A stretch of DNA of 64,000 nucleotides. Source: Solidesulfovibrio carbinoliphilus subsp. oakridgensis (GTDB lineage: Bacteria > Desulfobacterota > Desulfovibrionia > Desulfovibrionales > Desulfovibrionaceae). The stretch spans positions 3,727,625 to 3,791,624 of the forward strand of contig NZ_CM001368.1 of the NCBI RefSeq assembly GCF_000177215.2, written 5' to 3'. The position numbers and the translations under genes were made by a program. How positions within the stretch are numbered: the first letter of the stretch is position 1; each line of letters opens with the position of its first letter. Shown here piece by piece: positions 26,391-36,721 of the stretch. Below the pieces are notes generated by a model. The model searched no databases. It had not been told where the DNA came from and was given only the letters and a program-made list of their open reading frames with translations.

Positions 26391-27725
26391 CTAGAACAGG
26401 TACCTGAGGTAGTAGCCGCAGGTGGGGTAGGCCCAGACCGCCTCGCGCAGGGCCTTGGCCGGGAGATGCTGGCGCATGGCCAGGGCCACGGCGTTTATCA
26501 TCTCTTCCGCCCCGTGGCCGAGGATGTGGGCCCCGAGGATGCGGTCGTCGTCCGGGGAGACGAGCGTTTTGGAAAAGCCGGTCGTCTCGCCGAGCCGCTG
26601 CCAGGGAAAGGCCTCGGCCAGGTCGTACTCCTTTTTGCGGTACGGGATGCCCCGGGCCTGGCAGTCGGCCTCGGTCAGCCCGGCCATGGCCAGGGGGGGC
26701 AGGGTGAAAAGGACGCTCGGCGTGCCGGTCCGGTCGATGGTCCGGGTGTTGCCGGCAAGCATGTTTTCGCCCGCGATCCGGCTTTCCAGGTCCGCCGTCG
26801 GCGTCAGGGCGAAGGGCGCGTCCAGGCAGTCGCCGGCGGCGTAGACGTCCGGGTTGGTCGGGCTTTGGAGATGGTCGTTGACCGTGACGCCGGCCTTGCT
26901 CCGGGCCACGCCGGCCGCCTCCAGGCCGAGTCCGTCCAGGTTGGCCGGCCGGCCGGCGGCGTTGACGGCCAGATCCGCCCGGACCGGGCCGTCGGGCGTC
27001 TCGATGGCCAGCCCGTCCGCCTCCTGCCGGATGGCCGTGACCGGGGCCCTAAGCCGCACCTCGATGCCTCTGGCCCGGGTGGCGGCCAGGAGCCGGGCCA
27101 CCAGGTCCTGGTCGAAGCGGCGCAGGACCGCGTCGCCGTGGGTGAGGATGGTGGCCCTGGCCCCGCAGGCCGCGGCGATGTGCGCCAGTTCGAAGGCGAT
27201 GAACCCGCCGCCCACAAAGGTCACCCGGCCGGGCAGGGCGTCCAAATCCAGGAAATCGTCGCTCGTGGCGAGCCTGTCCGCGCCCGGGAAGGAAAACCGG
27301 CTCGGCGTGGCCCCGACCGCGAGGAGGATCTTTTGGGCGGCCAGCTCCTCGCCGCTGACCGCAACCGTGCGCCGGCCCGTGAAAACGGCCCGGCCGCGCA
27401 CGATGTCGATGCCGGCCTCCCGAAGCGAGCCCTCCACCCGGGCGTCCACCGGCCGGGTGAAGCTCCGTTTGAAGGCCATGAGCGCCGCCCAGTCCGGACG
27501 CGGTGCGCCGGAGAGGCCCTTGCCGAGAAGATGCCGGACCTGGACGAGGGTTTCCGGCCCGCTCAGGAGCACTTTTTTCGGATTGCAGCCCACATTGGGG
27601 CAGACCCCGCCGAGCCGCCCGGCCTCGACGACGGCCACGGTCCAGCCCGCCTCGCGACACAGTCTCGCCGCCGGTCCGGAAGCCGGCCCGCCGCCAAGGA
27701 CGATCAGGTCGTATGCGCGCGCCAT
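26391..27725 (-). CDS. Class I pyridine nucleotide-disulfide oxidoreductase (glutathione-reductase-like)
   Basis: 444 residues. FAD site LIVLGGGPASGPAARL (residues 8-23), redox disulfide GGVCPNVGCNPKK (Cys42/Cys47), NAD(P) domain FVGGGFIAFELAHIAAACG, and the second FAD motif VYAAGDCLDAP. The C-terminal interface shows AYPTCGYYLRYLF instead of the HP-x4-E pair of dihydrolipoamide and glutathione reductases, so the usual His-Glu catalytic dyad seems absent. The nitrogenous substrate is unknown; such variants are found among bacterial glutathione-reductase-like proteins. Divergent from the next flavoprotein gene, with a 117-bp shared promoter region. Confidence 0.85.
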   Translation of the reverse strand: MARAYDLIVLGGGPASGPAARLCREAGWTVAVVEAGRLGGVCPNVGCNPKKVLLSGPETLVQVRHLLGKGLSGAPRPDWAALMAFKRSFTRPVDARVEGSLREAGIDIVRGRAVFTGRRTVAVSGEELAAQKILLAVGATPSRFSFPGADRLATSDDFLDLDALPGRVTFVGGGFIAFELAHIAAACGARATILTHGDAVLRRFDQDLVARLLAATRARGIEVRLRAPVTAIRQEADGLAIETPDGPVRADLAVNAAGRPANLDGLGLEAAGVARSKAGVTVNDHLQSPTNPDVYAAGDCLDAPFALTPTADLESRIAGENMLAGNTRTIDRTGTPSVLFTLPPLAMAGLTEADCQARGIPYRKKEYDLAEAFPWQRLGETTGFSKTLVSPDDDRILGAHILGHGAEEMINAVALAMRQHLPAKALREAVWAYPTCGYYLRYLF

Positions 27726-27842
27726 GGTCTCTCCTCATGCCGGGCCGGACGGCCCGGACGCTTGGCTTTTGGTCCGATTACGCTACCATGAAACCGGCGG
27801 CGGCCATAGAGTCGGGACGTCGCGGAAAAAAAGGAGGCGGCC

Positions 27843-29294
27843 ATGGGATCGCGGCGCGATTTCGATCTGGCGGTGTTCGGCGGCGGCTCGGCGGGCCTGA
27901 CCGTCGCGGCCGGCGCGGCCCGGCTCGGGGTGCGGGTCCTGCTCGTCGACCGCGAGGGCCGGCTCGGCGGCGACTGCCTGCACTTCGGCTGCGTGCCGAG
28001 CAAGACGCTTATCCAGACCGCCCGGGTGCGCGCCCTGGCCGCCCGGTCCCGGGACTTCGGCCTGCCCGCCCCGGACCTGCCGCCGGTCGATTTCGCCCAG
28101 GTCCGCCGCCGCATCGCAGCGGTCATCGCCGGCATCGAGGAACACGACTCGCCCGAGCGGTTCCGGTCCCTCGGGGCCGAGGTCCGCTTCGGCGAGCCCC
28201 GGTTTCTCGACCCCCACACCATCGATCTCGACGGCCGGCGGATCACCGCCGACCGTTTCGTCATCGCCACCGGCTCCCGGGCCGCGGTGCCGGACATCCC
28301 GGGCCTGGCCGCAGCCGGCTGCCTCACCAACCGCGAGATTTTTGCCCTGGACCGCTTGCCGGCCTCCTTGCTGGTCCTTGGCGGCGGGCCCATGGCCGTG
28401 GAGATGGGCCAGGCCTTTGCCCGGCTGGGGAGCCGGGTGACGCTCGTACAGCGAAGCGGCCGGATCCTTTCAGCCGAGGACCCGGATCTGGCCGATGTGG
28501 TGGCGGCGCGCCTGACTGTCGAGGGAGTGGACCTGCGCCTTGGCTGCAAGGTCCTTTCCGTCCAGCCGGCCCCGGTCCCGGGCGGCCTGAAGGCGGTCGT
28601 CATCCAGCGCGACGGCCGCGAGGAGCGCATCGAGGCCGAGGCCATCCTGGTGGCCCTGGGGCGCACGCCGAACCTCGACACCCTGGACCTGGAGTCGGCC
28701 GGCGTCGAGCGCACGGAGAGGGGGCTCGTCCTCGACGAGAGGCTTCGGACCACCGCCCCCCACATCTTCGGGGCCGGCGACGTGACGGGCAGGCACCTTT
28801 TCACCCACGCCGCCGGCTACGAGGGCGGGGTGGTGGTGGCCGGCGCCGTCTTCCGGCTGCCCAAAAAAGCCGACTACCGGCTCCTGCCGCGCTGCACCTA
28901 CACCGAGCCCGAGCTGGCCGTGGTCGGCCTGACCGAGGGCGAGGCCCGGGAGGCGGGACACGCCGTCGCCATCGTGGCCGAGCCCTTTTCCGGCAACGAC
29001 CGGGCCCGGGCCGAGGGCGACACGGCCGGGCTGGTCAAGCTGGTCCTCGACCGGCGCGGCCGGCCGCTCGGCGTCGGCATCGCCGGCCCGGGCGCCGGGG
29101 AACTGCTCGCCGAATGGGTGGCCGGGCTGGCCGGCAAGGTGGGGCTCGGCACGCTCTCCGGCGCGGTCCACCCCTACCCGACCCTGGCCGAGACCAACAA
29201 ACGGGCCGCCGGCCGCCGCCTCGAAGCCAGGCTCTTCTCGCCCTTCGTCCGCCGGGCCCTCCGGCTGGTGTTCGGGTATCGCGGATTGAAGTAA
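27843..29294 (+). CDS. Class I pyridine nucleotide-disulfide oxidoreductase (dihydrolipoamide/mercuric reductase-like)
   Basis: 483 residues with FAD site LAVFGGGSAGLTVAAGAARL, redox disulfide GGDCLHFGCVPSKT (Cys45/Cys50), NAD domain LLVLGGGPMAVEMGQAFARL, FAD motif IFGAGDVTGRHLFTHAAGYE, and the full C-terminal catalytic pattern HPYPTLAETNKR (His-Glu dyad). That makes it an intact enzyme of the Lpd/MerA class, without the extra N-terminal HMA domain or C-terminal Cys pair of true mercuric reductase. No 2-oxoacid dehydrogenase genes are nearby, so a Lpd role is not supported. The ATG at 27843 follows AAGGAGGCGGCC. A repeat element begins 6 bp after the stop. Confidence 0.88.
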   Translation: MGSRRDFDLAVFGGGSAGLTVAAGAARLGVRVLLVDREGRLGGDCLHFGCVPSKTLIQTARVRALAARSRDFGLPAPDLPPVDFAQVRRRIAAVIAGIEEHDSPERFRSLGAEVRFGEPRFLDPHTIDLDGRRITADRFVIATGSRAAVPDIPGLAAAGCLTNREIFALDRLPASLLVLGGGPMAVEMGQAFARLGSRVTLVQRSGRILSAEDPDLADVVAARLTVEGVDLRLGCKVLSVQPAPVPGGLKAVVIQRDGREERIEAEAILVALGRTPNLDTLDLESAGVERTERGLVLDERLRTTAPHIFGAGDVTGRHLFTHAAGYEGGVVVAGAVFRLPKKADYRLLPRCTYTEPELAVVGLTEGEAREAGHAVAIVAEPFSGNDRARAEGDTAGLVKLVLDRRGRPLGVGIAGPGAGELLAEWVAGLAGKVGLGTLSGAVHPYPTLAETNKRAAGRRLEARLFSPFVRRALRLVFGYRGLK

Positions 29295-29299
29295 AAAAG

Positions 29300-29491
29300 A
29301 TGCCTCCGGCGGCCGGGGGGGATCATCCCCCCCGGACCCCCTGGTCGGGGTAGGGTGGCGGGGGTTTGTCGGCATGGATGGACTGTTGCGTTTGCACGAC
29401 GGGGAAAAATGGTTGAAACTGGATTCGCAGCCCCTCGGTGCGATTTTTTTAGGGTTTCCAAAGGGCCACGCCCTTTGGCCGCCGGAGGCAT
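29300..29491. repeat. Complete inverted-repeat intergenic element, copy 3
   Basis: 192 bp with the same 15-bp perfect inverted ends (29300-29314 and 29477-29491; pairing extends to 17 bp). The left half has the G-run hairpin (CCGGGGGGGA-TCA-complement), the right half the A-rich variant CCAAAGGG...CCCTTTGG, preceded by a T-run (29446-29452). The two halves are therefore of two sub-types, both seen separately elsewhere in the window. Confidence 0.87.
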
Positions 29492-29524
29492 CTCTTCGGC
29501 ACAACTATGGCAATGGGAGACACG

Positions 29525-30808
29525 ATGGCGGTCGCTGACAAGGCTCCGGTGCTGGTGATGGTCTTAAAGGGCTATCCGCGCATCTCCGAGACCTTCATAT
29601 CCAACGAGATCCTGCTGCTCGAATCCCTGGGCTTCAAGGTCCGCATCGTCTCCATGCGCGACCCCCGCGAAAAGCTGCGCCACGCCTCGATCTACCGCAT
29701 CAAGGCCGATGTCGTGTATCTGCCGGAATATATCCGGCCGGCCCTGGGGGAACTGGTCTACGAGAATGTCCGGGCCGCCCTGGCCGCGCCGGCCGGCTAC
29801 CTGCGGGCGGCGGCCCTTGCGGCCCGGCATTTCCTGCGCACCCGCAAATCGGCCACCATAAAGCACCTGCTCCAGGCCGGGTTCCTGTGTCGCCGGGCCC
29901 TGGCTCCCGGCGAGCCGGCCCATCTGCACGCCCACTTCGCCCATTCGCCGACCTCGGTCGCCCTCTACGCCGGCCTGATCGCCGGCCTGCCGGTCAGCTT
30001 CACCGGCCACGCGAAAGACGTCTGGACCCAGGCCCCGGACAGGCTCGCCGAAAAGATCCGCCGGGCCGCCTTTGTCGTCACCTGCACCCGGGCCAACGCC
30101 GCCTATCTGCGCCGCCTGGCCGGAAACGCCACCCCGGTCCACGCCGTCTACCACGGCATCGATCTGGCGCTTTTTAACGGCACGGCCGCCCGGCCGGAGC
30201 CGGTGCCGCCCTACAGGCTGCTGACCGTGGCCCGGCTCACGGCCAAAAAAGGGCTCGACACCGTGCTCGACGCCCTGGGCCTTCTCGTCGGCCAGGGGCT
30301 GGACGTGTCCTGGGACCTGGTCGGGGAGGGCGAGGACCGGGAGGGGCTTGTCGCCAGGGCCGAGGCCCTGGGCCTGGCCGGCCGGGTCCGGTTCCACGGG
30401 GCCATGCCCCACGAAATGGTGCTCGCGCTCTACCGGCAGGCCCATGTCTTTGCCCTGGGCTGCCGCGTTTTGCCAAACGGCGACCGCGACGGCGTGCCCA
30501 ACGTGGTGGTCGAGGCCATGGCCATGGGCCTGCCCGTGGCCGCGACCGACGTCTCGGCCCTGCCGGAACTGGTCCGTGACGAGGAGACCGGGCTTGTCTG
30601 CCGGCCCGACGACCCGGCCGCCCTGGCCGGAAACATCGCCCGGCTGCTGGCCGACGGGACGCTTCGGGACCGGATGGTTGCCGCTGCCCGGGCGGCCGTG
30701 GCCCGGGATTTCGACAACGCGGCCAATACCCGGCGCCTGGCCGAGGTCTTCGCCCGCCACGCCGGCCGGCCGGCCGGAGCGTTCGCCCTGGTTCGCGAGG
30801 CCGTTTGA
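29525..30808 (+). CDS. Glycosyltransferase family 4
   Basis: 427 residues, GT-B fold. N-terminal KGYPRISETFISNEILLLES is typical of GT4 enzymes acting on exopolysaccharide or LPS. HLHAHFAHSPTSVALY and SFTGHAKDVW mark the acceptor side, LLTVARLTAKKGLDTVLDAL and a GVPNVVVEAMAMGLPVAATD donor-binding signature the C-terminal half. The ATG at 29525 is preceded by GGGAGACACG; an ATG at 29507 lacks a ribosome site. It overlaps the next glycosyltransferase by 4 bases, so the pair is coupled and probably builds the same glycan. Confidence 0.9.
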   Translation: MAVADKAPVLVMVLKGYPRISETFISNEILLLESLGFKVRIVSMRDPREKLRHASIYRIKADVVYLPEYIRPALGELVYENVRAALAAPAGYLRAAALAARHFLRTRKSATIKHLLQAGFLCRRALAPGEPAHLHAHFAHSPTSVALYAGLIAGLPVSFTGHAKDVWTQAPDRLAEKIRRAAFVVTCTRANAAYLRRLAGNATPVHAVYHGIDLALFNGTAARPEPVPPYRLLTVARLTAKKGLDTVLDALGLLVGQGLDVSWDLVGEGEDREGLVARAEALGLAGRVRFHGAMPHEMVLALYRQAHVFALGCRVLPNGDRDGVPNVVVEAMAMGLPVAATDVSALPELVRDEETGLVCRPDDPAALAGNIARLLADGTLRDRMVAAARAAVARDFDNAANTRRLAEVFARHAGRPAGAFALVREAV

Positions 30809-31920
30809 ACGTCGCCTTCTACGCGCCCTTTAAGCCGCTCGACCACCCGGCCCCTTCGGGCGACCGGACCATCGGCCGGGAACTGGCCGCGGCCCTGGCC
30901 GGCGAGGGGCTTTCGGTCATGACGCCAAGCCGCTTCCGGTCGCGCTGGTTCTCGGCCCGGCCCGCCTTGTGGCTGGCCGTGCCGGCCGCCCGCCGCCAGG
31001 CTCTGCGCGCGGCCAGGGAGGCGGACGTCAAGGCCTGGCTCACCTACCACGCCTACTACAAGTCCCCGGACGTCATCGGCCCCTATGTGGCGGGCAGGCT
31101 CGGCATCCCCTACGTCATCTTCCAGGGGATCTATTCCACCAAACAGCGCCGCAGCCTCAAGACCCGGCTCGGCTTCGAGTGCAACCGCCGGTCGCTCCTG
31201 GCCGCCCGCCTGGTCTTCTCCAACCGCCGGCTGGACGCGGAGAATTTGCGCCGGCTCCTGCCGGAAGACAGGATCGTCTATGTCCGGCCGGGCATCGATG
31301 CCGACGCCTTCGCCTTCGACGCGGCGGCCAGGCGGGGATTGCGCCGGGAGTGGAACGTCGGCCCCACGCCGGTGGTGGTCACGGCGGCCATGTTTCGAAA
31401 CGACGTCAAGGCCGTGAGCCTCGCCTACCTTTTTTCCCGTCTGGGCGAGCTGGCCCGCCAGGGGCTGCCCTTTTTCCTGGTCGTGGCCGGGGACGGCGAG
31501 ATGCGCGGGCAGCTGGCCGCCCTGGCCGAGCGGGAGCTCCCCGGCCGGCACCGGTTTCTGGGGCTCGTCCCCCGGGAGGAACTGGCCGCCGTGTACGCGG
31601 CCGGCGACGTTTTCGCCTTTCCGGGCATCCGGGAGTCGCTCGGCATGGTCTATCTGGAGGCCCAGGCCGCCGGCCTGCCCGTGGCCGCCCTGGCCGACGG
31701 CGGGGTGCCCGAGGTGGTCGCCTCCGGCCGCACGGGCCTCCTCACCCCGCCCGGCGACGACGCGGCCTACCGACAGGCCCTGGCCACGCTTCTCGGCGAC
31801 CGCGAATTGCGCCGGACCATGGGCGAGGCGGCTGCCGCTTCGGTGCGGGCCGACCACGACCGGACCCGCAATTACGGCGCCGTGGCCGGGGTCCTGCGCC
31901 GTCTGGCCGGGGGAGGGTGA
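30805..31920 (+). CDS. Glycosyltransferase family 4 (TTG start)
   Basis: 371 residues, GT-B fold: MNVAFYAPFKPLDHPAPSGD at the N-terminus, a middle section with KTRLGFECNRRSLLAARLV, YVRPGIDADAFAFD, and the donor site AFPGIRESLGMVYLEAQAAG followed by LPVAALADGGVPEVV (E-x7-E pattern). Start is a TTG that overlaps the previous TGA (TTGA), giving the exact family N-terminus. Cytoplasmic sugar transfer to a lipid-linked acceptor is the usual role; the acceptor here is unknown. Confidence 0.88.
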   Translation: MNVAFYAPFKPLDHPAPSGDRTIGRELAAALAGEGLSVMTPSRFRSRWFSARPALWLAVPAARRQALRAAREADVKAWLTYHAYYKSPDVIGPYVAGRLGIPYVIFQGIYSTKQRRSLKTRLGFECNRRSLLAARLVFSNRRLDAENLRRLLPEDRIVYVRPGIDADAFAFDAAARRGLRREWNVGPTPVVVTAAMFRNDVKAVSLAYLFSRLGELARQGLPFFLVVAGDGEMRGQLAALAERELPGRHRFLGLVPREELAAVYAAGDVFAFPGIRESLGMVYLEAQAAGLPVAALADGGVPEVVASGRTGLLTPPGDDAAYRQALATLLGDRELRRTMGEAAAASVRADHDRTRNYGAVAGVLRRLAGGG

Positions 31921-32053
31921 AAAAGTCCCTGGCCGGACCAGGAACCTTCGTGATAGAATAAATAATCATATTGAGTGCTATCGTTGTTCCTATGAACCTG
32001 GAACCTTTCAGGCGATACGTCGTGCCGCGCCGGAAAGGCTTGGAGCCTGTCCC
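31921..32053 (+). promoter_or_regulatory. AT-rich promoter region before the large hybrid kinase
   Basis: 133 bp whose middle (about 31950-32010) is clearly AT-rich (GATAGAATAAATAATCATAT). A promoter for the downstream kinase is expected here. A short stem CCTGG-N5-CCAGG at 31929-31943 may end the glycosyltransferase transcript. No certain -35/-10 pair. Confidence 0.4.
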
Positions 32054-35000
32054 ATGGCCAATCTCTGCGAGACGCGGCTGCGCGACCTGCCGCCCGCGAC
32101 GCCGCTGACGCTTGGGCTCTGGACCACGGCTGTCCAGGCTGCGGGCATCCTTTGCCAGGCCGGGGTCGCCGAGGCCCTGGTCCTTGACGGGGGCCGCCCG
32201 CTGGGCGTGGTCACCGTCCGGAGTGTGGCCCGGGTCCTGGTCCGGGACCCGGACAGGGCCGCCCAGCTGGCTGTCCGCGATTTCATGGACCCGGTGGCGG
32301 TTTCCCAGGAAACCGATGTTCTGCCCTCCGCCCTGCGGCACCTGCTCGCCGCGCCGTCGCGCCGGCTGGCCGTGGTGGACGCCACGGGCCGGGCCGTGGG
32401 CCTCCTCACCCCGCTTTTGGTGGCCCGCCTGGGCCAGGGCGTGGACGGCCTGTCCGGCCGGACCGTGGCCAGCGCCATGGTCCGGACCGTGGTCACGGCC
32501 AGGGCCGGCGAGCCGCTGCCCCTGGTCCTTGGTCGCATGGTCCGCGCCGGCGTCGGCGGCGTGGTGGTGGCCGAGGCAGACCGGCCGCTCGGCCTCGTGA
32601 CGGCCACCGACGCCGCGGCCCTCATGGCCGGCGGCCGGGACATCCGCCGGTGCCCGGTGGAGGCGGTCATGCGGGCTCCGGTCGAGGCCGTCTCGCCCCA
32701 GCTGTCCCTGGCCGAGGCCGTGGGCGGCATGGACGGGGCCGGCGCCGGCCGGCTGGCCGTCACCGACGCGGCCGGCTTCCTGCTTGGCGTCCTGACCGCC
32801 ACCGACGTGGCCACGGCCTTGCATCTTCTTTTGGCCGAGGCCGAAACGGCCCGGCTCGGCGCGGAGGCGGCCCGGTACCGCGATCTTTACGACCAGGCCA
32901 TGCAAGGCCTTTTCCGCCTCGACCCGGCCGGGCGTCCCCTGGCCGTCAACACCCCCCTGGCCCGGCTTCTGGGCTACCGCGACGTGGCCGACTGCCTGCG
33001 CCAGGCCGGCCAGGCCAGCCATCCCCTGCGCCTGGACGCTCCCGGCCGCCGCGACGTCCTTTTGGCGGCCCTGGCCCGGCCGGACGCCGTCGCTTTCGAG
33101 GTCGGGAGCTACCGGCCCGACGGCAGCATCACGCGGTTGCGCTGCGTCCTGCGGTGCGTGCGCGACGCCCGGGGCTGCCCGGTGGCCCTGGAAGGGGCCT
33201 GCGCCGATTTTCCCGCCGCCCTTCCCGACGGCCGGCCGGCGCACGAAATCGAATACCGCTCCATCGTCGAGCACCAGACCGAACTCATCTGCCGCCGCGA
33301 CGCGGCCGGCCGGCTGACCTTCGCCAACCCGGCCTTTGCCCGCTACTGGAGCCGCACACCCGAGGCCTGCGTGGCAGAGGACTTCCGGCCCGGGATTCCC
33401 GAGGAGGACGCGGCGGTCGTTGCCCGGCGCGTGGCCTCCCTTGGCCCGGCCCGTCCGACCACCGGCTTCGAGCATCGGGTGGTCCGGGCCGACGGCCGCA
33501 TCCGTTGGCAGCGCTGGACGTGCCGGGCCCTCTTCGATGCCTCCGGCGCCGTGGCGGAGTACCAGTTCGTGGGCCGGGACGTGACGGCCAGGAAGCTCGT
33601 GGAACAAAGGCTCCACACCCAGGCCGGCCACGCCCTGGCCATGCTCGAGGCCTTGCCGCTGCCGGTTTTCCACAAGGGGCGGGACGGCCGCTACACCGGC
33701 TGCAACCAGGCCTTCGAAACGCTCCTCGGCCTGCCGCGCGCCCGGATCGTCGGCCAGACCCTTGGCGACCTGTGCGGCACGGACAACGCCTCGCCCTACG
33801 AAGCCCTGGAGAGCGAGTTGCTGGCCAAGGGCCACCGGCAAGTCTACGAGGCCAGGCTGTCCCTGCCGGCCGGCTGGCGGTCCATGGCCATCCACAAGGC
33901 CGTGGTGCGCGACGCCGGGGCCGGAGGCGAGGCGACAGGCATCATCGGCGTGGCCCTGGACGTCACCGAGCGCCGGCTGGCCGAGGCCGCGGCCACCAAG
34001 GTCCGCGACGGCCTGGAGGCCGAAACGCTCCAGCTCGGCGCCGAGCTGGGCCGGGTCCGGGCCCGTCTGGCCGCAGAAGTCCTGGAGCGGGAACGGGTCG
34101 GGGAGCGGTTGCGCCACGAGGCCCGGTTCCTCGAAACCGTGCTCTCGTCCATTCAGGACGGCATCTCCGTGCTTTCGCCCGACCTGACCGTGGTCACGGT
34201 CAACCGGGCCATGCGGGCCCTCTATATCGACAGCAACGAGCCGGTGGGACGCAAATGCCACGAGGTCTACCAGGGCCTTGGCATGCCCTGCCAGGACTGT
34301 CCGTCGCTTCGGGCCATGGCCTCGGGCAAGCTGGCCATGAGTCTGGTCAAGCGCTGCGGTTTGGGCGGCGAGACCGGCTGGCTGGAGCTTTTCTGCTTTC
34401 CGCTGTTTGACGACGGCGGCGCCGTGACCGGCGTGGTCGAGATCGTGCGCGACGTGACGGCCGGCAAAAAGCTCGAAGCGGAACTGGCCGCCGCCCTGGA
34501 GCGGGCCGAGGCCGGCAGCCAGGCCAAGGGGGCCTTTCTGGCCAACATGAGCCATGAGATTCGCACGCCGCTCAATGCCGTGCTCGGCTACGTCCAGCTC
34601 ATGCTGCGCGACCGGCTGGAGCCGCGGCAACGCGAGCGCCTGGCCGTGGTCGAGGAGTCGGCCGCAACGCTTTTGTCCCTCATAAACGACATCCTCGACT
34701 ATTCGAAGATCGAAGCCGGCCGCATGGAGCTTAAAAACGAATCGTTCGACCTGCCGGCCTGCCTCGCGGCCGTGGTCAAGGAACAGGAGGTCCTGGCCCG
34801 CAACAAGGGGCTCGACCTGACCCTGGCCATGGGGCCGGAGGTCCCCCGCGACGTGCGCGGCGACGGCCTGCGGCTGCGCCAGGTGCTGCGAAACCTGCTC
34901 AGCAACGCCGTCAAGTACACCGAGGCCGGTTCCGTGGCCGTCACCGTCAGCCGGACCGGCGAACTGCCGGGCCCGGCCGGGGAGGCGCCGCGCCAGATCC

Positions 35001-36076
35001 TGCGCTTTGCCGTGGCCGACACCGGGGTCGGCATTGCCGAGGAGCAGCAGGCCGCCATCTTCGACAGCTTCACCCAGGTCGACGACGGCCTGACCCGCCG
35101 CCAGGCCGGCACGGGCCTTGGCCTTGCCATCTGCCGCCGGCTGGCCGGGCTCATGGGCGGCGGGGTGTTCGTCGAAAGCGTGCCCGGCCGGGGGAGCGTC
35201 TTCTGGCTCGAATGTCCGTTCGAGGTGGCCGAGCCGGCGACGTCGGCGGCCGGGCCGGCCTACGGGACCCCCGCCGGACCGGCCTGCCGTTTCCAGGCCG
35301 AGGCCATGCCGCGGCTTCGCATCCTCCTGGTCGAGGACAACCGGGTCAACCGCGTCTTTGCCGGCGACCTCCTGGAGAGCCGGGGGCACGAGGTGGCCAT
35401 GGCCGAGAACGGCCGGGCCGCCCTGGATTTCCTGGCCCGGGAGCGGGTGGACGTGGTCCTCATGGACATCCAGATGCCGGTCATGGACGGACTGGCCGCC
35501 ACCCGGGCCATCCGGGCCGGAGAGGGCGGCATCGATCCGACCCTGCCCGTGGTCGGGCTGTCGGCCTATGCCATGGACCAGGAACGGGAACGGTTTTTGG
35601 CCGCGGGCCTGGACGGCTACATCACCAAGCCTATCGACGTGGAGGCCTTTTTCGAGGTGGTCCGGGTCGTACTGGACCGCCGGGGCCCAGGGACGGCCGG
35701 CGTTCCCAGGGCCGTGCCGACGCCGGCCCGGGCCGTTCTTGACACCCAGGGCCTTTTTTCCCAATACGGCTGCAAGGCCGGGCTTCTGGCCAAGGTGGGC
35801 CGGGAGTTCGTCAACTCCGTGCCCCAGCAGCTCGAAGTCCTCGCCGCGGCCGTGCACGACGGGGATCTGGCCGTGTGCGAGCGGGTGGCCCATACGCTCA
35901 AGGGCAACGCGGCCATGTTCGGGGCCTTGGCCATGCGGGCCCTGGCCGCCGAGGCGGAGGCGGCCGCCGCCTCGGGCGACGCGGGCCTGGTGGAGCGCCT
36001 GGCTCCCCCCCTGTGCGACGCCTGCCGCACGGCGGTCAGCCACATGGACGATTTCCTGGGCCGCCTCGGGACCTAG
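32054..36076 (+). CDS. Giant hybrid histidine kinase: CBS x4, PAS x4, HisKA, HATPase, REC, HPt
   Basis: 1340 residues without membrane segments. Four CBS motifs in two pairs (about 1-125 and 135-260; e.g. [44 protein letters not shown]) suggest adenine-nucleotide sensing. Four PAS-like domains follow (about 275-385, 398-515, 525-640, 690-800); the fourth carries [18 protein letters not shown], a Cys-rich loop. HisKA has H834 ([11 protein letters not shown]), HATPase ends [18 protein letters not shown], the receiver has D1138 ([11 protein letters not shown]) and the HPt H1280 (VAHTLKGN). A complete phosphorelay in one chain. The ATG follows TTGGAGCCTGTCCC. A histidine phosphatase gene follows after 39 bp. 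Confidence 0.93.
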   Translation: MANLCETRLRDLPPATPLTLGLWTTAVQAAGILCQAGVAEALVLDGGRPLGVVTVRSVARVLVRDPDRAAQLAVRDFMDPVAVSQETDVLPSALRHLLAAPSRRLAVVDATGRAVGLLTPLLVARLGQGVDGLSGRTVASAMVRTVVTARAGEPLPLVLGRMVRAGVGGVVVAEADRPLGLVTATDAAALMAGGRDIRRCPVEAVMRAPVEAVSPQLSLAEAVGGMDGAGAGRLAVTDAAGFLLGVLTATDVATALHLLLAEAETARLGAEAARYRDLYDQAMQGLFRLDPAGRPLAVNTPLARLLGYRDVADCLRQAGQASHPLRLDAPGRRDVLLAALARPDAVAFEVGSYRPDGSITRLRCVLRCVRDARGCPVALEGACADFPAALPDGRPAHEIEYRSIVEHQTELICRRDAAGRLTFANPAFARYWSRTPEACVAEDFRPGIPEEDAAVVARRVASLGPARPTTGFEHRVVRADGRIRWQRWTCRALFDASGAVAEYQFVGRDVTARKLVEQRLHTQAGHALAMLEALPLPVFHKGRDGRYTGCNQAFETLLGLPRARIVGQTLGDLCGTDNASPYEALESELLAKGHRQVYEARLSLPAGWRSMAIHKAVVRDAGAGGEATGIIGVALDVTERRLAEAAATKVRDGLEAETLQLGAELGRVRARLAAEVLERERVGERLRHEARFLETVLSSIQDGISVLSPDLTVVTVNRAMRALYIDSNEPVGRKCHEVYQGLGMPCQDCPSLRAMASGKLAMSLVKRCGLGGETGWLELFCFPLFDDGGAVTGVVEIVRDVTAGKKLEAELAAALERAEAGSQAKGAFLANMSHEIRTPLNAVLGYVQLMLRDRLEPRQRERLAVVEESAATLLSLINDILDYSKIEAGRMELKNESFDLPACLAAVVKEQEVLARNKGLDLTLAMGPEVPRDVRGDGLRLRQVLRNLLSNAVKYTEAGSVAVTVSRTGELPGPAGEAPRQILRFAVADTGVGIAEEQQAAIFDSFTQVDDGLTRRQAGTGLGLAICRRLAGLMGGGVFVESVPGRGSVFWLECPFEVAEPATSAAGPAYGTPAGPACRFQAEAMPRLRILLVEDNRVNRVFAGDLLESRGHEVAMAENGRAALDFLARERVDVVLMDIQMPVMDGLAATRAIRAGEGGIDPTLPVVGLSAYAMDQERERFLAAGLDGYITKPIDVEAFFEVVRVVLDRRGPGTAGVPRAVPTPARAVLDTQGLFSQYGCKAGLLAKVGREFVNSVPQQLEVLAAAVHDGDLAVCERVAHTLKGNAAMFGALAMRALAAEAEAAAASGDAGLVERLAPPLCDACRTAVSHMDDFLGRLGT

Positions 36077-36115
36077 GCCGGCCGGGAAGCGTACCGGGAC
36101 TTCAAGGACTTTTCC

Positions 36116-36721
36116 ATGCCGCAAGCCGTCTTTTATCTCCTGCGCCACGCCGCCACCCTCTGGAACCTGGGAAAACGGATCCAGGGCCAGTGGGACAGCG
36201 AACTGGCCCCGGCCGGCAAGGCCAGGGCCGGCGAGCTGGCCCCGTCCCTGGCCGGACTCGGCCTGGCCCGCATCCTCACCAGCGACCTCGGCCGGGCCAA
36301 GGCCACCGCCGGCATCCTGAACCTGGCCCTGCGCCTGCCCGTGACCCTGGACCGGCGGCTTCGCGAACAGCATTTCGGCGAGTGGACCGGCCGGTACTGG
36401 CGCGACATCCCGGCCGACGCCCTGGCCGCCGCCGAGGCGGCGGGCTGGAATTTCACCCCCCCCGGCGGCGAGTCGCGGGCCGAGGTCCGCCAGCGGGCCG
36501 AACACGCCCTGGTGGACGCGGCCCGGGCCAACGCCGGCCGCAGCGTCCTGGTCGTCACCCACCAGGGCGTCATCAAGGCCGTGCTCTACCACCTGCTCGG
36601 CCGGGCCTTTCTGCCGGACGAGCCGCCGGCCTTCGATGTCGGCCGGGTGCAGCAGATCGTGTGTCGGGGCGGCTCCCTGTCGGTCGGGGCCCTGGACATC
36701 GTCCTGCCGGATAGGCCGTGA
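36116..36721 (+). CDS. Histidine phosphatase superfamily protein
   Basis: 201 residues. The catalytic motif is LLRHAATLWN (His at about 11), with the second half VTHQGVIKAVLYHLLG and the middle REQHFGEWTGRYW. These define the phosphoglycerate mutase-like / RHG phosphatase fold, close to CobC-like or broad-specificity phosphatases. In this family the first His is phosphorylated. RHAAT replaces the more usual RHGET. The stop overlaps the GTG of the next gene (GTGA). Substrate unknown; coupling with a glycosyltransferase hints at a sugar or nucleotide phosphate. Confidence 0.88.
   Translation: MPQAVFYLLRHAATLWNLGKRIQGQWDSELAPAGKARAGELAPSLAGLGLARILTSDLGRAKATAGILNLALRLPVTLDRRLREQHFGEWTGRYWRDIPADALAAAEAAGWNFTPPGGESRAEVRQRAEHALVDAARANAGRSVLVVTHQGVIKAVLYHLLGRAFLPDEPPAFDVGRVQQIVCRGGSLSVGALDIVLPDRP

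Noticed and set aside
36116-36721. Alpha-ribazole phosphatase CobC for the histidine phosphatase
   Set aside because: No cobalamin genes nearby and the fold alone cannot give the substrate.
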